This document shows, piece after piece, positions 1 through 8,946 of a DNA stretch of 64,000 bases. This DNA comes from Neotamlana nanhaiensis (GTDB taxonomy: Bacteria; Bacteroidota; Bacteroidia; Flavobacteriales; Flavobacteriaceae): positions 422,831-486,830 of the forward strand of contig NZ_JTDV01000002.1 of the NCBI RefSeq assembly GCF_000943555.1, read 5' to 3'. Within the stretch, counting starts at the first letter, position 1. Every line of letters begins with the position of its first letter. The translations under genes and the position numbers were made by a program. Under the pieces are notes generated by a model. It made no database searches, had not been told where the DNA came from, and saw nothing but the letters and a program-made list of their open reading frames with translations.

Positions 1-606
1 GGAGCAAAAGTATCTTCAAAAATTACTATTATCGAGAATATTTTAGATGCTGTAGATCATTTAATTATTGGTGGAGGTATGGCCTTTACTTTTGTTAAAG
101 CGCAAGGCGGAAAAATAGGAAATTCTATTTGTGAAGATGATAAAATGGAGTTGGCTTTAGAGATTTTAAAACAAGCTGAAGCTAAAAACGTAAAAGTACA
201 CATCCCTGTTGATACTATTGCTGCCGATGATTTTAGTAACGATGCCAATACACAAACTGTAGATATTAATGCTATTCCAGATGGTTGGGAAGGTGTTGAT
301 GCGGGGCCAAAATCGAGAGAAATTTTCCACGATGTTGTTATGCAATGTAAAACCATTTTATGGAATGGTCCGTTAGGCGTTTTTGAAATGGAAAGTTTTG
401 CTGGAGGTACTATCGAATTAGGAAACTCTATTGCCGAAGCTACTAAAAATGGCGCGTTTTCATTAGTTGGTGGTGGCGATTCTGTTGCTGCTGTTAAACA
501 GTTTGGTTTCGATGATAAAGTAAGTTATGTAAGTACTGGTGGAGGCGCTATGCTTGAAAGTTTAGAAGGTAAAACATTACCAGGTATTGCTGCAATTTTA
601 GAATAA
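1..606 (+). CDS. pgk: Phosphoglycerate kinase, C-terminal part (5' end outside window)
   Basis: Glycolytic enzyme that transfers phosphate from 1,3-bisphosphoglycerate to ADP in the cytoplasm. The frame is open from base 1, so the gene starts upstream; 201 codons of the C-terminal nucleotide-binding domain are visible. Family hallmarks are present: GAKVSSKI at the left edge, [11 protein letters not shown], the WNGPLGVFE block, and the glycine-rich GGGDS phosphate-binding loop followed by the terminal GGGAMLE segment. It ends in a normal stop with no sign of damage. The next gene starts 132 bases downstream after a possible weak hairpin. Identification is secure. Confidence 0.97.
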   Translation, partial: GAKVSSKITIIENILDAVDHLIIGGGMAFTFVKAQGGKIGNSICEDDKMELALEILKQAEAKNVKVHIPVDTIAADDFSNDANTQTVDINAIPDGWEGVDAGPKSREIFHDVVMQCKTILWNGPLGVFEMESFAGGTIELGNSIAEATKNGAFSLVGGGDSVAAVKQFGFDDKVSYVSTGGGAMLESLEGKTLPGIAAILE

Positions 607-648
607 AATACGCTTCAAAATAAATTAAGGGTTGTTTGTGTGATTTTA

Positions 649-672
649 TAATCGCTTTAATTCAGGCGATTA
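649..672 (+). terminator. Weak hairpin after pgk
   Basis: A 7-bp perfect stem (TAATCGC / GCGATTA) with a 10-base loop lies 43 bases after the pgk stop. It is not followed by a T-tract, so intrinsic termination is uncertain; it may only protect the mRNA 3' end. Confidence 0.3.
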
Positions 673-768
673 CTAATCAAACATAAAAAATTAAATTTAA
701 GTTTTTTAATTCCCTTAAAAAATACGAATTTAGCCATAATGTCGTTGATTAACATGTTAACCGATTTT

Positions 769-2295
769 ATGGCTATTCGTTTTTATATCGCTTTGTTTGT
801 GTGTGGTTTAGGATTTTCTCAAACCACCGATTCTATTATTGATGGTACTAAAAATACCATCAAAACAATAGAAGTACAACCAGATTCTACCCAAGTAAAA
901 GAATTTGTAGATAACGAATTTGCTGCGCAAATAGATGAAAAATGGCTCGAAGAATTGTATAGCAACGCCTTGTTCGATACCATTTACAAATCGGTTACCG
1001 AACTCGATTTTAAAGATGTTGATTTTCCAGAATTACCAACCGATACCTTAAAAGCACGATTAAAAGAACTCGATGCCAGAACACCGTTTAATGTGGAGTA
1101 TAATCCGTCGTTAGAAAGTGTTATAAAATCGTACTTGAAACATCGTAGAAATTCCATTCAAAAATTAATTAGCTTAAGCGCGTATTATTTCCCAATGTTT
1201 GAACGCGAGCTCGATTTGTATGATATTCCTTTGGAAGTTAAATATCTAGCCATTGTAGAATCGGCGTTAAAACCTAGAGCACGATCTAGAGTAGGAGCAA
1301 CTGGTTTATGGCAATTTATGTTTAGCACAGGTAAAATGTACGGACTCGATGTAAGTAGTTATGTTGATGAGCGTAGCGATCCTATAAAATCTACCGAAGC
1401 CGCAGCAAAATATTTAGCTAAACTCTATGAAATATTTGGCGATTGGGATTTGGCTTTAGCAGCCTATAATTCTGGTCCAGGAAACGTTTCAAAAGCGATT
1501 CGTCGTTCTGGAGGTTATCAAAATTATTGGAATATCAGACATAATTTACCAAGAGAAACAGCAGGTTATTTACCAGCATTTTTAGCTAACATGTATATTT
1601 TTGAATATGCCGAACAACACGGTTTTAAAAAAATAAAACCAGAAACCGCCTATTTTGAAACCGATACTGTAAGAGTTAAGCAGATGATAACGCTCGATCA
1701 AGTTTCAGAAGTAACGGGTACGCCAATTGAGGCGCTTCAATTTTTAAATCCGTCGTATAAATTAGATATTATTCCGTTTATAAAAGAAGAAAAATACACG
1801 TTAAGATTACCTCGCGAAGTTATGGGTGCTTTTGTAACTAACGAAGATTCTATTTATGCTTTTGCTAAAGCCGAATTTGACAAACGTGAAAAGCCACTGC
1901 CACAATTTTTTAATGCCGATGAGAAAATACGGTATCGTGTAAAATCGGGCGATTATTTAGGAAAAATATCAAGAATGTACGGGGTTCGTGTTAGCGATAT
2001 AAAACGTTGGAATGGTTTACGAAATAACGATTTAAGTATTGGGCAAAGATTAACCATTTTTCCAAGAAAACCGCATGTTTCAACGCCGCAAAAAACCGCT
2101 TCAACAACAACGCAAACTATAAAACCTAAACCTATTTCTGGCGAGGTTACCATTTATACAGTACAGTCTGGAGATTCGCTTTGGAGTATTTCACAAAAAT
2201 TTTCTGGAGTTTCTGTTCAAAATATTAAAGAATGGAACGGTATTAGTGGTAATAAATTAAAACCAGGAATGAAGCTTAAAATTGGGAAAAGCTAA
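769..2295 (+). CDS. LysM-containing membrane-bound lytic transglycosylase (MltD-like)
   Basis: Periplasmic peptidoglycan-cleaving enzyme of the SLT/MltD type. After an N-terminal signal sequence (hydrophobic run ending near GFSQ) the SLT domain carries the catalytic Glu in the IVESALKPRA block (residue 164 from this start), followed by GATGLWQFM and the AAYNSGPGN motif. Two C-terminal LysM modules (YRVKSGDYLGKIS and YTVQSGDSLWSIS) would bind glycan; a third, more diverged LysM may lie between them and the SLT domain. An upstream in-frame ATG at 739 adds ten residues; 769 gives the cleaner signal peptide. About 508 residues is usual for the family. The lipoprotein gene follows 24 bases downstream. 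Confidence 0.9.
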   Translation: MAIRFYIALFVCGLGFSQTTDSIIDGTKNTIKTIEVQPDSTQVKEFVDNEFAAQIDEKWLEELYSNALFDTIYKSVTELDFKDVDFPELPTDTLKARLKELDARTPFNVEYNPSLESVIKSYLKHRRNSIQKLISLSAYYFPMFERELDLYDIPLEVKYLAIVESALKPRARSRVGATGLWQFMFSTGKMYGLDVSSYVDERSDPIKSTEAAAKYLAKLYEIFGDWDLALAAYNSGPGNVSKAIRRSGGYQNYWNIRHNLPRETAGYLPAFLANMYIFEYAEQHGFKKIKPETAYFETDTVRVKQMITLDQVSEVTGTPIEALQFLNPSYKLDIIPFIKEEKYTLRLPREVMGAFVTNEDSIYAFAKAEFDKREKPLPQFFNADEKIRYRVKSGDYLGKISRMYGVRVSDIKRWNGLRNNDLSIGQRLTIFPRKPHVSTPQKTASTTTQTIKPKPISGEVTIYTVQSGDSLWSISQKFSGVSVQNIKEWNGISGNKLKPGMKLKIGKS

Positions 2296-2319
2296 CTTCT
2301 TTTAAAAACCAAAAACAAA

Positions 2320-3333
2320 ATGATACGTTACGTTATTTTATCGGCATTTACACTGTTTTTTTTAGTGTCTTGCGGAAATAAAAAGAAATCAGATAAAGAT
2401 ATTTACATAGCCGATGCCACGGGTGCCATAAACAATGTATCGGTGGTTATGGAAAACGATTTGTGGGATGGTAGCGTTGGTGAAGCTGTAAGAAGCGTGT
2501 TAGCAAAACCTATTTATGGCTTACCTCAAGACGAACCAACGTTTACTATTAGTCAAATTCCGCCAGCTGTTTTTTCGGGTTTTGTCACTAAAAACAGAAC
2601 CGTTTTAAAAATTGAAACAGGCAAAGAAGCTGACCTAAAAGTGTTAGACGATGCCTATGCTAAACCGCAAAAAGTAATTGTAATATCGGGAAAAACAAAG
2701 CAAGAAATTATTGATTTGATTATAGAAAATGAAGTAAAAATTGTTGATGTTTTTAGAAATGTAGAGCTGGCTGCGAGGTTAGCACAAATGGAAAAATCAC
2801 CCCATAGTTATACTCAAATTAAAGAAAAATTGGGATTAACCATTCAATTTCCATCCATTTATTCGGTTGCGAAAGAAAGTGATAATTTTTTCTGGTTTAG
2901 AAAAAGTATTACCATTGGGCACATGCATTTAATGATGTACGACTTACCACATGATGGCATTAAAAGAAATGATAGTACGGTGTTACAAATAATAAAATTA
3001 AGAGATTCTATTGGAGAAAAATACTTTCGTGGTAGGCTAGATGGTAATTTAGATGCTAATGGGCAAACCATATCGTCGTTTATGGTAACAGAGTCGGCTT
3101 ATGCACCTTATTTAAAAGAAACCATTGTAGATAATAAACCAGCTTTAGAAACAAAAGGCATTTGGGAACTAACCAACGATTTTATGGGTGGCCCATTTAT
3201 AGATTATGCTATTGAAGATAAAACAAACAACCGCTGGGTAATTATTGAAGGTTTTGCTTTTGCTCCTTCAGTTGAAAAAAGAAATTATATGTTAGAACTC
3301 GAAGCTATTATCAAATCGGTTAAAATTGAATGA
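2320..3333 (+). CDS. DUF4837 family lipoprotein
   Basis: Predicted outer- or inner-membrane-anchored lipoprotein. The N-terminus has a short basic start, a hydrophobic stretch and a lipobox ending in VSC, with Cys18 the expected lipidation site, followed by a Lys-rich linker. The remaining roughly 310 residues match what I know of the Bacteroidota-restricted DUF4837 family, whose function is unknown. It lies 24 bases after the lytic transglycosylase and is probably co-transcribed with it, which hints at a cell-envelope role, but no catalytic motif is visible. It is followed by a strong bidirectional terminator shared with tatA. Confidence 0.82.
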   Translation: MIRYVILSAFTLFFLVSCGNKKKSDKDIYIADATGAINNVSVVMENDLWDGSVGEAVRSVLAKPIYGLPQDEPTFTISQIPPAVFSGFVTKNRTVLKIETGKEADLKVLDDAYAKPQKVIVISGKTKQEIIDLIIENEVKIVDVFRNVELAARLAQMEKSPHSYTQIKEKLGLTIQFPSIYSVAKESDNFFWFRKSITIGHMHLMMYDLPHDGIKRNDSTVLQIIKLRDSIGEKYFRGRLDGNLDANGQTISSFMVTESAYAPYLKETIVDNKPALETKGIWELTNDFMGGPFIDYAIEDKTNNRWVIIEGFAFAPSVEKRNYMLELEAIIKSVKIE

Positions 3334-3360
3334 TCAGTTGTTTCAGTTTAATACAAACAA

Positions 3361-3388
3361 AAAAACCAGCAAATCTGCTGGTTTTTTT
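3361..3388 (+). terminator. Bidirectional intrinsic terminator
   Basis: The perfect stem CCAGCA / TGCTGG (3366-3371 and 3376-3381) has a four-base loop, with an A-run before and a T-run after. It therefore works in both directions, for the lipoprotein gene on the plus strand and for tatA on the minus strand, which converge here. Confidence 0.9.
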
Positions 3389-3408
3389 ATTATAAAGAAA
3401 AAGTAAAA

Positions 3409-3591
3409 TTATTCTTTTTTCGATGCATCGGTTTCTTCCTCTTTGCTAGCATCTTTAAATTCTTTAATGCCGCTACCAAGGCCTCTCATCAATTCAGGTA
3501 TTTTTTTACCTCCAAATAATAGTAAAACAACTACCACAATTAGGGCTATTTGCCATGGGCCAATTGCTAATGGTAACATATATAAGCTCAT
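3409..3591 (-). CDS. tatA: Sec-independent protein translocase TatA/TatE subunit
   Basis: Small pore-forming subunit of the twin-arginine translocase, which exports folded proteins across the inner membrane. At 60 residues it has the family plan: an N-terminal transmembrane helix ([12 protein letters not shown]), the hinge FGGKKIPEL, an amphipathic helix, and a charged Glu/Lys/Asp-rich tail. TatA is favoured over TatB by the short length. It is monocistronic, converging on the DUF4837 gene and divergent from the M23 peptidase; tatC is not in this window. Confidence 0.92.
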   Translation of the reverse strand: MSLYMLPLAIGPWQIALIVVVVLLLFGGKKIPELMRGLGSGIKEFKDASKEEETDASKKE

Positions 3592-3610
3592 AATATTAAA
3601 TTTTAAAGCA

Positions 3611-3618
3611 CAAAGTTA
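3611..3618 (-). promoter_or_regulatory. Possible tatA promoter -7 element
   Basis: Read on the minus strand this is TAACTTTG, fitting the Bacteroidota -7 consensus TAnnTTTG, about 20 bases upstream of the tatA start. No clear TTG -33 element is found at the right spacing. Confidence 0.35.
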
Positions 3619-3749
3619 CTAATTAAACTTTAACTAAAGTTGGTTTAAACATAATTTTAGCATAGCCTTATATTTAAAACCTTTTTATCACGTTATACTT
3701 TACTTAAAAGCGTATGGCTTTTAATAATTTCTATTATTTTTGTTCAACT

Positions 3750-4619
3750 ATGGCTACTAAAAAAAAGAAACCAAAAAAAATTAAAAAGAAATTACTCGAT
3801 AAGTACCGCTTGCTTATACTTAACGAGGTTACTTTCGAAGAGCGTTTATCGTTTAAGCTTACGCGTTTAAATGTGTTTGTTTTAGGCTCTTTGGTATCGG
3901 TGTTTTTAATAGCTTTAACCTATTTAATTATTGCGTTTACACCTTTGCGCGAGTATATTCCTGGGTATTCTTCAACAGCTTTAAAAAAGAGGGCGACCGA
4001 GCTTAATTATAAAACCGACTCGTTACAGCAAGTTATTGCTATGAACGAGACATATTATACTTCCATAAAAAAAGTATTAAAAGGCGATATAAGTGCCGAA
4101 GATTTTAATAAAGATTCTATTGTAAATGCCATAAAAATTGAAGCATCCGAAGTTAATTTAAATCCAAACTCCGAAGATTCCTTATTACGTGAAAAAGTAG
4201 ATAAAGAAGATAAATATAACTTATTCGAATCGGCTATATCGGCAACAAACTTTGTGTTATTTCCACCGGTAAATGGCACCATTAGTTCTGCTTACAATGC
4301 TAAAGAAAAGCATTATGCCGTAGATATTGTGGTTGCAAAAGACACACCTGTAAAAGCCACCGCCGATGGTATTGTTATTTTTGCCGAATGGACAGCCAAC
4401 ACAGGTCATGTTATTATTTTAGAGCATAGCCATGGTTTAATATCAATTTATAAGCATAATGGCTCGTTAACCAAGTCGCAAGGCGAGCTTGTAAAAGCGG
4501 GAGAAGTAATTGCAACAGCAGGAAATACTGGCGAATTAAGTACTGGTCCGCATTTGCATTTCGAATTATGGAACGATGGCTACCCAATTAACCCAACAAA
4601 CTTTATAGATTTTAAATAA
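3750..4619 (+). CDS. M23 family metallopeptidase
   Basis: Predicted membrane-anchored peptidoglycan endopeptidase or its regulator. A strongly basic N-terminus (KKKKPKKIKKK) precedes one transmembrane helix (VFVLGSLVSVFLIALTYLII); a roughly 100-residue linker with coiled-coil character follows, then the C-terminal LytM/M23 domain. Zinc-site signatures are present: HYAVDIV (the first ligand motif, HxxxD) and the C-terminal GPHLHFELW (HxH). The upstream in-frame ATG at 3714 would add twelve residues without family support, so 3750 was chosen. The stop codon directly abuts the start of the GH3 gene, so the two are almost certainly co-transcribed. Confidence 0.9.
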   Translation: MATKKKKPKKIKKKLLDKYRLLILNEVTFEERLSFKLTRLNVFVLGSLVSVFLIALTYLIIAFTPLREYIPGYSSTALKKRATELNYKTDSLQQVIAMNETYYTSIKKVLKGDISAEDFNKDSIVNAIKIEASEVNLNPNSEDSLLREKVDKEDKYNLFESAISATNFVLFPPVNGTISSAYNAKEKHYAVDIVVAKDTPVKATADGIVIFAEWTANTGHVIILEHSHGLISIYKHNGSLTKSQGELVKAGEVIATAGNTGELSTGPHLHFELWNDGYPINPTNFIDFK

Positions 4620-6113
4620 ATGATATCATTAAAATCGGCGTTAGCAAAACCATTTGCCAAACGTGTATATAAAAGCATACAAAAATGGGCTAATAACCCT
4701 ATTGAAACACAAGAAAAAGTGTTTCAAGATTTAATTGCCACGGCTACAAAAACAGTTTTTGGTCAAGATCACGATTTTGTAAGCATTAATAATCATGCCG
4801 ATTTTGTTAAGCGTGTTCCTGTTCGCGATTACGAAGGGTTAAAATCTTATGTAGAGCGTATGGTTGCAGGCGAACCCGATATTTTATGGGAAGGCAAACC
4901 CATTTATTTTGCTAAAACTTCAGGAACTACTTCGGGCTCAAAATATATTCCAATTACCAAAGCTAGTATGCCAACACATGTTGAAGCGGCTAGAAATGCT
5001 ATTTTGATGTATATTAAAGAAACGGGTAATGCGAAGTTTGTAAATGGTAAAATGATTTTTTTACAAGGAAGTCCCATTTTAAAGGAGCAAAACGGAATTC
5101 AATTAGGGCGATTATCTGGTATTGTAGCGCATTATGTGCCTAAATATCTGCAAAAAAACAGATTACCGTCGTGGGAAACCAATTGTATTGACGATTGGGA
5201 AACAAAAGTTGATGCTATTGTTGAAGAAACCTTACCAGAAAACATGACAGTTATTTCTGGAATTCCGTCGTGGGTGCAAATGTATTTCGAGAAACTAATT
5301 ACTAAAACAGGAAAACCAGTAGGAGAGGTGTTTAAAAACTTTAACCTCTTCATTTTTGGAGGCGTAAATTATGAGCCTTACCGTGCTAAATTCGAGAAGC
5401 TTATTGGCAGAAAGGTTGATAGCATAGAGCTCTACCCTGCTAGTGAAGGTTTTTTTGCTTTTCAAGATAAGCAAAACGAAAAAGGCATGTTGCTGCAATT
5501 AAATTCGGGCATATTTTACGAGTTTATTAAAGCCGATGAATTTTTTACAGAAAACTCTGAACGTATTACGATTAAAGATGTTGTTATTGGTGTTAATTAT
5601 GTTATGTTAATATCTACAAATGCGGGGTTATGGGCTTACAATATTGGCGATACGGTGCAGTTTACATCAACAAAACCTTATCGTGTTATTGTTTCTGGTC
5701 GCATAAAACATTTTATTTCGGCCTTTGGCGAGCATGTTATTGGTAAAGAAGTAGAACAGGCTATGCAAGATGCTATTTCTGGTACAAATATTCAAGTTTC
5801 AGAGTTTACGGTGGCACCTCAAATTAATCCTAACGAAGGCTTGCCATACCATGAATGGTTTGTTGAGTTTGAAAACGAACCCGATAATCTTTCAGAATTA
5901 GCAAAAAAAATAGATGAATCCCTTCAAAAACAAAACACGTATTATTTCGATTTAATTCAAGGAAACGTGCTTCAAACTTTAAAAATAACACCTGTTAAAA
6001 AAGGTGGTTTTCAGGCCTATATGAAATCTATTGGTAAATTGGGCGGACAAAACAAATTACCACGACTTGCAAACGACCGAAAAATTGTAGACCAATTTCC
6101 TCAAACCAGTTAA
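4620..6113 (+). CDS. GH3 auxin-responsive promoter family protein (acyl-acid amido synthetase fold)
   Basis: Member of the GH3 branch of the adenylate-forming enzymes. Plant homologues conjugate amino acids to jasmonate or indole-acetate; the substrate of bacterial members is not established. Motifs visible: the phosphate-binding FAKTSGTTSGSKYIPI near residue 97, ELYPASEGFFA (Tyr-Pro-Ala-Ser-Glu nucleotide motif) near residue 270, and the YNIGDTVQF motif near 340. Length (497) is normal for the family. It starts at the base after the M23 peptidase stop and precedes the next gene by 40 bases. A link to envelope chemistry is inferred from neighbours only. Confidence 0.85.
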   Translation: MISLKSALAKPFAKRVYKSIQKWANNPIETQEKVFQDLIATATKTVFGQDHDFVSINNHADFVKRVPVRDYEGLKSYVERMVAGEPDILWEGKPIYFAKTSGTTSGSKYIPITKASMPTHVEAARNAILMYIKETGNAKFVNGKMIFLQGSPILKEQNGIQLGRLSGIVAHYVPKYLQKNRLPSWETNCIDDWETKVDAIVEETLPENMTVISGIPSWVQMYFEKLITKTGKPVGEVFKNFNLFIFGGVNYEPYRAKFEKLIGRKVDSIELYPASEGFFAFQDKQNEKGMLLQLNSGIFYEFIKADEFFTENSERITIKDVVIGVNYVMLISTNAGLWAYNIGDTVQFTSTKPYRVIVSGRIKHFISAFGEHVIGKEVEQAMQDAISGTNIQVSEFTVAPQINPNEGLPYHEWFVEFENEPDNLSELAKKIDESLQKQNTYYFDLIQGNVLQTLKITPVKKGGFQAYMKSIGKLGGQNKLPRLANDRKIVDQFPQTS

Positions 6114-6125
6114 GTTAAATAGTAC

Positions 6126-6133
6126 TATATTTG
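6126..6133 (+). promoter_or_regulatory. Possible promoter -7 element
   Basis: TATATTTG matches the TAnnTTTG consensus 20 bases before the next start codon. No TTG is found at the expected -33 spacing, so support is moderate. Confidence 0.35.
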
Positions 6134-6153
6134 TATCCGATCGAAATCTACTT

Positions 6154-7848
6154 ATGAATAGTAAAAAGCATCAAGGAAGAACCAGAGCTCAAGAAAGCTC
6201 AAACGCTATAGAGCGCATGTACATTACCATGCGACATTTATTTAATCGTGGGTTTTATAAACCTATGGGTATTTCGGGTGAAACTTTAAGGCAAGCGTTA
6301 TTGTTATTGCGTCCTGAAATTTATGGGTCGGTAGCCGATGAAAAAGCCGAACTTGAGGGTTTACTTTACGTTATTGATAGACTTCCTGCGGGAATAGAAG
6401 AATGTACTTTTATTAATTTAACCAGTGATGAAGGTTACTCGAACTCACATTTTAAACCTATAATTCCTGAAAAACGTCGTCGTAATTGTTATCGTATAGA
6501 TAATGAACAAATGAATATTGAAATTACACGAGGGCGATCAGAAATTTATGATATTTTAACGCATCTAACTTTCTTATTTATTGAGTCTCATAAAATAAGT
6601 AATCGTGTTATAATTAACGAAGAAGGTAATACTACGCGCGATTGGGAAAAACTTGAAAAAGTTGTTTTAAATAAAAAGAAATTAACCCAAGAAGAACGCG
6701 AAATAGCCATAACTCATGCGGCAAATATTTTAGGAAGAACGTTTAAAGAAATTACTGCTGTTTACCATAGTTTTGCAACACCAAAGCAACCCGAACGATT
6801 ACTGCATATTGTATATTGGTTGGGTAAATTGGCTATTGAAGAACAGGTAAATAACAATAAGCGTACTGTTACTTTTACACCAGTTTTAAGAGAACGTATT
6901 GGGCATCACATTCATGGTGAAATTTGGGCCGATACCGTAAAGGAAACGCTTTATAAAAATGGATTGTTAAATCGCCCTATTCATATCATTAGTGCAAATA
7001 TGCATAGTGTAATGAATACGTTGTTTGCTTTTAGTGCTTTAAAAACAGAATTCAATAAAAAGGATGCTTTTCAAGTTTATGAAGCGTTAAGCAAAAGTGA
7101 AAATGCTACGTTACGAAATAAAATAACCAAAGAAGCCTTGCAAAAAGGCATGATTTATATTGATGACAAATCGGGCGCAAATATTGATGTTCAAATTTTC
7201 GATACCGCAAAACTTGATGCCTCAAAAATAGACTTAGAGGTTTCAGAAACAGTTTTAAATCAAACTCAACCTGTTATTTTAGTAATGGATTATGCGTTTG
7301 GTGAACAGGCTTACGAAACTATTGACGAGCTGTTAAAACCCTATCAAACCAAAGGCAAAAAAGTGCATTTAAATGTGGAATCTGTTTCCATAATGGGGAA
7401 AGCAGGTATTTTAGAAGGCGGTAAAGGCGATATTATGATTCCTTCAGCACATATTTTTGAAGGAACAGCCGATAATTACCCTTTTGAAAACGAACTTAAA
7501 AAAGAAGATTTAGAAGGGCAGGGTGTCGATGTATACGAAGGTTCAATGATAACCGTTTTAGGAACCTCGTTACAGAACAAAGATATTTTAAAGTTTTTTT
7601 ACAATTCAACTTGGCAAGTTATTGGGTTAGAAATGGAAGGTGCGCATTACCAAAAGGCTATTCAAGCAGCGGCTAAAGTACGCGGCAGTATTGGACCAGA
7701 CGTAAAAGTACGTTATGCCTATTATGCTAGTGACAACCCATTAGAAACAGGAGCAACTCTTGCTTCGGGAGGTTTAGGAACCTCTGGAGTAAGACCAACA
7801 TATTTAATAACAAGAACAATTTTAAAACAAATACTAAATAATATTTAA
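6154..7848 (+). CDS. Uncharacterised protein with nucleoside-phosphorylase-like C-terminal half
   Basis: Conserved Bacteroidota protein of unknown function (I think it belongs to the DUF6909 type, not certain). The first 350 or so residues are mainly helical with no motif I know. The C-terminal part resembles the nucleoside phosphorylase/MTA-SAH nucleosidase fold: MGKAGILEGGKGDIMIP (residues 414-430) recalls the glycine-rich GxAG...GDIVI segment, GLEMEGAHYQ (491-500) recalls the substrate-binding MEMEA motif, and YYASDNP (523-529) sits where these enzymes carry the catalytic SD pair. No signal peptide or membrane segment. It ends one base before the next gene. Enzymatic activity is inference; the lack of other recognised ligand residues leaves a binding-only role possible. 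Confidence 0.7.
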   Translation: MNSKKHQGRTRAQESSNAIERMYITMRHLFNRGFYKPMGISGETLRQALLLLRPEIYGSVADEKAELEGLLYVIDRLPAGIEECTFINLTSDEGYSNSHFKPIIPEKRRRNCYRIDNEQMNIEITRGRSEIYDILTHLTFLFIESHKISNRVIINEEGNTTRDWEKLEKVVLNKKKLTQEEREIAITHAANILGRTFKEITAVYHSFATPKQPERLLHIVYWLGKLAIEEQVNNNKRTVTFTPVLRERIGHHIHGEIWADTVKETLYKNGLLNRPIHIISANMHSVMNTLFAFSALKTEFNKKDAFQVYEALSKSENATLRNKITKEALQKGMIYIDDKSGANIDVQIFDTAKLDASKIDLEVSETVLNQTQPVILVMDYAFGEQAYETIDELLKPYQTKGKKVHLNVESVSIMGKAGILEGGKGDIMIPSAHIFEGTADNYPFENELKKEDLEGQGVDVYEGSMITVLGTSLQNKDILKFFYNSTWQVIGLEMEGAHYQKAIQAAAKVRGSIGPDVKVRYAYYASDNPLETGATLASGGLGTSGVRPTYLITRTILKQILNNI

Positions 7849-7849
7849 A

Positions 7850-8935
7850 ATGAGCAAAGATTTACAACCATCATCGCAAAAATCTGAAGAAGTCGATTTA
7901 GGGCAGTTGTTTACAGTGATTGGTAATGTTTTTAATCGGTTTATTGGTTTTATAGTCTCAATTTTTAAGGGTGTATACAAAATAATTTTACTTTTATTAT
8001 TACACATTTATAAACGTATATTTTGGTATATTGGATCTTTAATTTTGGGACTTATAATTGGAGGTTTTATTGATTTTAATTCTGAAAAAGTATATGGTGC
8101 CAATATGTATGTTGAAACTAATTTTAAGTCAGCAAGACAAGTTTATGAAAATATAAAACAATTTAATCAGTTAGCAGAGGAAGATAAGGATTCTCTTGAA
8201 TTAGCTAAAATTTTAAATATTTCGGTTAGTGACGCTGCTAAAATAAAAGGGTTTTATATAGAACCGGATTTAGACGAAAACGTAATGGCGAAAATGTATT
8301 CGGACTTTTATAAGCATCTGGATTCAATTTCAAAAGTTGAAATGAATTACGAATTATATAAGCAATCGCTAACGCCTTATAATTTTGTAATTCATCGTAT
8401 TGGGGTTGCAAGTGTAGATAAATATCTATATCAAAAAATTGAAGCTAGTTTTACTAAAGAACTTTCGGGAAATGAATATTTAAAGCAACTTTTATCTGTT
8501 AACCGAGACAATTTAGGTAAAAAGGATAAAACTTTAAAAGAACAAATTAGTAAAACAGATTCATTGGTTAATGAATATTTAAAAATTAGGATTAACCAAT
8601 CGAATAAGGAAGCCATGGCTGATTCAAGTACTAACCTTTATATGGGTGCACCTGATAATAATAATAATAATTTAGTTGTTAATGAAGCAAGTATTCTTGA
8701 AAAGAAGTTAGATTTAGAGCAAGAACGCCGACAAATAAATGTTAGTAAAGTAGAACAACAGTCTGTGGTGAATGTCTTAGCTGGTTTTCCAAAGTCTGGT
8801 TATGATATTAGTGTTTGGCATCAGAAAAAGAAATTTACACTACCAATAATGTTTTTTGTAGCAACATTTTTATTTTTCCTTCTTTTCGGATTAAAGAAAT
8901 ATCTAGATTCTGAAAGTAAAAATTTATCAATTTAA
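7850..8935 (+). CDS. Chain-length-determinant-like two-helix membrane protein (Wzz/GumC type)
   Basis: Membrane protein placed at the head of the polysaccharide locus. Topology fits a polysaccharide co-polymerase: a transmembrane region around residues 45-75 (ending in GLIIGGFID), a long, mostly helical periplasmic section of about 240 residues with Lys/Glu-rich coiled-coil character near residues 200-300, and a second transmembrane helix near 325-348. A Pro residue (FTLPIMFFV) precedes the last helix, as often in Wzz proteins. No tyrosine-kinase domain is attached. The function, setting polymer length, is inferred from topology and position; sequence identity to known Wzz is not obvious. Confidence 0.6.
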   Translation: MSKDLQPSSQKSEEVDLGQLFTVIGNVFNRFIGFIVSIFKGVYKIILLLLLHIYKRIFWYIGSLILGLIIGGFIDFNSEKVYGANMYVETNFKSARQVYENIKQFNQLAEEDKDSLELAKILNISVSDAAKIKGFYIEPDLDENVMAKMYSDFYKHLDSISKVEMNYELYKQSLTPYNFVIHRIGVASVDKYLYQKIEASFTKELSGNEYLKQLLSVNRDNLGKKDKTLKEQISKTDSLVNEYLKIRINQSNKEAMADSSTNLYMGAPDNNNNNLVVNEASILEKKLDLEQERRQINVSKVEQQSVVNVLAGFPKSGYDISVWHQKKKFTLPIMFFVATFLFFLLFGLKKYLDSESKNLSI

Positions 8936-8946
8936 TTCGTTGTTAA

